A DNA stretch of 5,418 nt. Origin: Methylophilus sp. Lineage in GTDB: Bacteria > Pseudomonadota > Gammaproteobacteria > Burkholderiales > Methylophilaceae. Position 1 is the stretch's first letter. Each line of letters starts with the position of its first letter. Position numbers and translations under genes: made by a program. Where the stretch lies: the NCBI GenBank assembly GCA_027489475.1, contig JAIXZQ010000160.1, positions 1 to 5,418 on the forward strand, written 5' to 3'. Shown here in pieces: positions 1 through 5,418 of this stretch. Below the pieces are notes generated by a model that was not told the origin of the DNA, did no database searches, and saw nothing but the letters and a program-made list of their open reading frames with translations.

Positions 1-2529
<2,529 letters not shown>

Positions 2530-2548
2530 CGCTTTTACGTCAGTGCGG

Positions 2549-3172
2549 TTATTCGCCGACGACGTCTACCCCTTTAGGCACAGTAAACAAGAACTTGCTA
2601 GGATTGAGGGCGGGATTGAGCTCCACCTGACTAAAGGTAATATGCGTGCTTTGGCCAAACGCATCCACCAAGCGCATATCGGCCAAAGTGCCTTGTTGAA
2701 AGCCAATGATGACCACCTGAAAGCCACTGTCTTTTTGCTTAGGTTTGGCCTGCACCCGTTGCATGCCTTCAAAATCTTGTAAGCGGGTCAGCCGAAAACT
2801 CTCCTCTACATTGGGTCCGCCTGCCAACAACGCGGCTGGACTGGTGCCCAACACTTTATCCACGGTACGCACCGTGACCTGTTGCAGGTCGATATCAAAT
2901 AAAAACACCTGACGACCATCGCTGATAATCTGCTGCTCGTAGGGCTTTTGATAATCCCATCTAAACTTGTTGGGCCGCAACAACAACATGCTGCCGTTGA
3001 CTTCTTGTATTTTGCGGCCTTTTTGATCAAACACTGTTTGCGTAAACGCAGCCCGCATGGACTGCGCTTGTTGATAAAAGCGTTTTAAGTCATCGACGCC
3101 ATCTGCCCACAGGTGGCCAGTCGCACCGAGCATCATCCAGCACAGACATAGCCTAAACAACCTGTTATTCAT
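2549..3172 (-). CDS. lolA: Periplasmic outer-membrane lipoprotein carrier protein LolA
   Basis: Periplasmic chaperone that takes mature lipoproteins from the inner-membrane LolCDE transporter and hands them to the outer-membrane acceptor LolB. The 207-residue product starts MNNRLFR, followed by a hydrophobic stretch (about residues 8-19) and a probable signal peptidase I site after HLWA (residue 23), giving a mature protein of about 184 residues beginning DGVDDLK. Family signatures: [44 protein letters not shown] and, near the end, [15 protein letters not shown]. Counting from the predicted mature N-terminus, the Arg of LLRPNKF is residue 43. This matches the Arg43 known to matter for lipoprotein transfer in E. 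coli LolA and supports both the cleavage site and the call. The open frame extends upstream to 3256, but that would put 28 residues without signal-peptide character in front of a good signal sequence. The ATG at 3172 has a proper ribosome binding site, so it was chosen. It overlaps the ftsK stop by 8 nt. Confidence 0.94.
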   Translation of the reverse strand: MNNRLFRLCLCWMMLGATGHLWADGVDDLKRFYQQAQSMRAAFTQTVFDQKGRKIQEVNGSMLLLRPNKFRWDYQKPYEQQIISDGRQVFLFDIDLQQVTVRTVDKVLGTSPAALLAGGPNVEESFRLTRLQDFEGMQRVQAKPKQKDSGFQVVIIGFQQGTLADMRLVDAFGQSTHITFSQVELNPALNPSKFLFTVPKGVDVVGE

Positions 3173-5418
3173 GTTCGCTTCCTGCCTTGACCAGTACCTC
3201 GCGGTTACCGTTGGTTTGCATGGCCGATACCAATCCAGCGCGTTCCATGTCTTCAATCAGACGCGCCGCACGGTTATAGCCTATGCGTAATTGCCGTTGT
3301 ACCGATGAAATAGAGGCGCGACGCGTTTTAAGCACGATGGCCACGGCCTCATCATATAAGGGGTCTTTTTCACCGCCCCCCTCGTCACCCAAGGGCATGC
3401 CCTCGATATCGCCGCCCTCAGCTTCATTGGTCAAAATGCCTTCAATATAGTTGGGCTCGCCCTGTGCTTTAAGGAAATTCACCACATTATGCACCTCGCC
3501 ATCACTGACAAAGGCACCGTGGATGCGTTGCGGGTAGCCGCTGCCCGGCGGCAGATACAGCATATCGCCCTGACCCAGCAAGGTCTCAGCGCCCATTTGG
3601 TCTAGGATGGTGCGAGAGTCTATCTTGCTCGATACCTGAAAAGCCACGCGGGTCGGCACATTGGCTTTAATCAAGCCCGTAATCACATCAACTGACGGTC
3701 GCTGGGTCGCCAACACCAGATGGATACCGGATGCACGCGCCTTTTGCGCCAATCTGGCAATCAGTTCTTCAACCTTTTTGCCCACCACCATCATCAGGTC
3801 GGCCAATTCGTCTATCACCACCACAATTAAAGGCATTTCATTCAGCGGCTCTGGCGCGTCTGGGGTCAGGCTAAACGGATGCGGAATAGTGGTGCCTTGT
3901 TTGTCGGCTTCTTGAATCTTTTGGTTGTAGCCTGCGAGGTTACGCACCCCTAAGGTCGACATCAGCTTATAGCGACGCTCCATCTCGGCCACACACCAGT
4001 TCAGCGCGTTGGCAGCCTGACGCATGTCGGTGACCACCGGTGCCAACAGATGCGGGATGCCTTCATAGACCGACAACTCCAACATCTTAGGGTCGATCAA
4101 AATCATGCGCACGCGTTGCGCTTCAGATTTATAGAGCAGGCTTAAAATCAAGGCGTTAATCGCCACCGACTTCCCCGACCCAGTGGTACCCGCCACCAAC
4201 ACGTGCGGCATTTTGGCTAAATCGGCGACGATGGGTTTACCGGCGATATCTTTACCCATGGCGATGGCCAGCGGTGATTGCAGGTCGGCATAAGCTTGGC
4301 TGCCCATAATTTCTGACAGCGACACAATCTGCCGCTTAGGATTCGGAATCTCTAAGCCCATATAACTTTTGCCGGGAATGGTCTCAACCACACGCACACT
4401 GATGACCGATAAGGCGCGCGCCAAGTCTTTGGCCAAGTTCGTGATTTGGCTGCCTTTGACCCCAGGGGCAGGGTCTAACTCGTAGCGGGTAATCACAGGG
4501 CCAGGTTGTGCGGTGACCACTTTCACCTCGATGCCAAAATCCATCAATTTGCGCTCTATCAGCCGCGAGATGAAATCCAAGGTTTCCGCCGATTGCAGTT
4601 CTACCGACTGGTTAGGCGCATCAAGCAAATGCAACGGCGGCAAGCCTTCCTCAGTCATACTCTCAAACAACACGGTTTGTTTTTCTTTGACCACCCGCTC
4701 GCTGGGCACAATCACCACTTCGGGGACCGTAATCTCAACAGGTTTGCGGTCTTCGATGCGTTTACGCTCAGCCTCCACAAACTCTTCGCGCGCTTGCAAG
4801 GCCTGACGACCGACTTTACGGTCTTGCCAATCATGATAACTGACCACGCTCCACTGATAGGCGCGCAACACGCAATCCCCCAGACGCTCACTCATGCTGA
4901 GCAGGGACCAGCCGGTAAACAAACTCCACGCCGTGGCGAACAGCACCAGCAACAACAACGTGGAGCCGGCAAAGCCAAACATATTACGCAACAAATGGTC
5001 TATGCCGCTGCCTATCACGCCGCCTTGCTTAAGCGGAAAGTCGGCAGGAAAGGTCAACAAATGTCCAGACTCCAGCGCTGAGGAGGCCAACACCATCAAG
5101 ACAAAACCAACCCCATTTAACCACCAGTCTTGCCGGCCATGCGGCTCGAGGTGCAGACGTTGATACAGTCTCCAGACCACAAAAAAAGCCATCACAACCA
5201 GCCACCAGGCCGAGAATCCAAACAGGGAAAGCAAAATATCACTGACCCAAGCGCCGACAATACCCCCTGCATTATGAATACCGGCCCCGTCCTCGACGGC
5301 ATGCGTCCAGCCGGGATCTTCATGCGAGTAACTGGCCAGCATGACTGCGAGAAACACGCCGATGGCGGCGAGTACGATCCAGGTTACTTCGCGCAACAAT
5401 TTGGCATCGCGCAGCTGT
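3165..5418 (-). CDS. ftsK: DNA translocase FtsK, 5' end cut off by the window
   Basis: Septum-located, membrane-anchored DNA pump that clears and aligns chromosome termini at division and activates XerCD recombination at dif. 750 whole codons are visible before the TAA. Numbering from the first visible codon, four hydrophobic segments (about 11-30, 58-85, 99-116, 151-175) form the membrane anchor. A short charged linker (about 176-265; E. coli has some 600 residues) leads to the RecA-like motor. This has Walker A GTTGSGKS at 410-417, Walker B LIVVVIDE at 530-537, and the conserved [20 protein letters not shown] and [20 protein letters not shown] blocks. An acidic, Gly-rich spacer then joins the winged-helix gamma domain (about 685-746; [20 protein letters not shown]), which reads KOPS and contacts XerD. 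The first possible start in the window is a TTG at 5399, but the frame stays open to the edge through QLRDAK and lacks a normal N-terminus, so the true start lies outside. SpoIIIE-type proteins share this layout. The gene context and Gram-negative setting favour FtsK. Confidence 0.96.
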   Translation of the reverse strand, partial: QLRDAKLLREVTWIVLAAIGVFLAVMLASYSHEDPGWTHAVEDGAGIHNAGGIVGAWVSDILLSLFGFSAWWLVVMAFFVVWRLYQRLHLEPHGRQDWWLNGVGFVLMVLASSALESGHLLTFPADFPLKQGGVIGSGIDHLLRNMFGFAGSTLLLLVLFATAWSLFTGWSLLSMSERLGDCVLRAYQWSVVSYHDWQDRKVGRQALQAREEFVEAERKRIEDRKPVEITVPEVVIVPSERVVKEKQTVLFESMTEEGLPPLHLLDAPNQSVELQSAETLDFISRLIERKLMDFGIEVKVVTAQPGPVITRYELDPAPGVKGSQITNLAKDLARALSVISVRVVETIPGKSYMGLEIPNPKRQIVSLSEIMGSQAYADLQSPLAIAMGKDIAGKPIVADLAKMPHVLVAGTTGSGKSVAINALILSLLYKSEAQRVRMILIDPKMLELSVYEGIPHLLAPVVTDMRQAANALNWCVAEMERRYKLMSTLGVRNLAGYNQKIQEADKQGTTIPHPFSLTPDAPEPLNEMPLIVVVIDELADLMMVVGKKVEELIARLAQKARASGIHLVLATQRPSVDVITGLIKANVPTRVAFQVSSKIDSRTILDQMGAETLLGQGDMLYLPPGSGYPQRIHGAFVSDGEVHNVVNFLKAQGEPNYIEGILTNEAEGGDIEGMPLGDEGGGEKDPLYDEAVAIVLKTRRASISSVQRQLRIGYNRAARLIEDMERAGLVSAMQTNGNREVLVKAGSEHE
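3178..3183 (-). promoter_or_regulatory. Ribosome binding site for lolA, inside the end of ftsK
   Basis: On the minus strand the sequence before the lolA ATG reads AGGCAGGAAGCGAACATG. AGGAAG matches the anti-Shine-Dalgarno consensus, with AGGA ending 7 nt before the ATG. This site lies in the last codons of ftsK and decides the lolA start at 3172 over the longer open frame from 3256. With the 8-nt stop/start overlap, it suggests translational coupling of lolA to ftsK. Confidence 0.7.

Noticed and set aside
2549..3256. Longer LolA with a start at 3256
   Set aside because: It adds 28 residues overlapping the ftsK gamma domain and would bury the signal peptide. The ATG at 3172 has a ribosome binding site and a standard signal sequence.
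4506..5081. 191-codon open frame on the + strand antisense to ftsK
   Set aside because: It mirrors the ftsK linker and membrane-anchor coding region. The His/Gln-rich product reflects the complement of ftsK codons and shows no domain.

Overview
The window is an ordinary bacterial housekeeping block with all genes on the minus strand. Read in the direction of transcription (right to left) the order is ftsK (5' end off the window), lolA, rarA, serS (3' end off the window). Coding density is almost total: the ftsK stop overlaps the lolA start by 8 nt, lolA and rarA are 19 nt apart, and rarA and serS are 49 nt apart. This looks like one co-transcribed unit. The same gene order (ftsK-lolA-rarA-serS) is known from E. 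coli and other Gamma- and Betaproteobacteria.

The organism is a Gram-negative (diderm) bacterium, because LolA carries lipoproteins across a periplasm to an outer membrane. A betaproteobacterium is most likely. The reasons are the compact FtsK with a short linker, the serS sequence style, and the gene order. The base composition looks moderate (about half G+C by eye, not counted). Something near Nitrosomonadales/Methylophilaceae is possible, but this is inference and was not tested by any search.

Region by region: 1-1157 is serS, seryl-tRNA synthetase, cut at the left edge inside motif 3. 1158-1206 is a short spacer with a weak ribosome binding site for serS. 1207-2529 is rarA, a complete AAA+ replication-recombination ATPase. 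2549-3172 is lolA, a complete periplasmic lipoprotein carrier with a signal peptide. 3165-5418 is ftsK, the membrane-anchored DNA translocase of the division septum, whose N-terminus lies beyond the right edge.

The genes share no pathway. They cover chromosome segregation at division (ftsK), outer-membrane lipoprotein delivery (lolA), rescue of stalled replication forks (rarA) and translation (serS). Their link is conserved synteny and probably shared growth-linked transcription. No promoter, terminator, RNA gene, mobile element, CRISPR array or novel system could be supported. The findings are small points about start sites, overlaps and short motifs.
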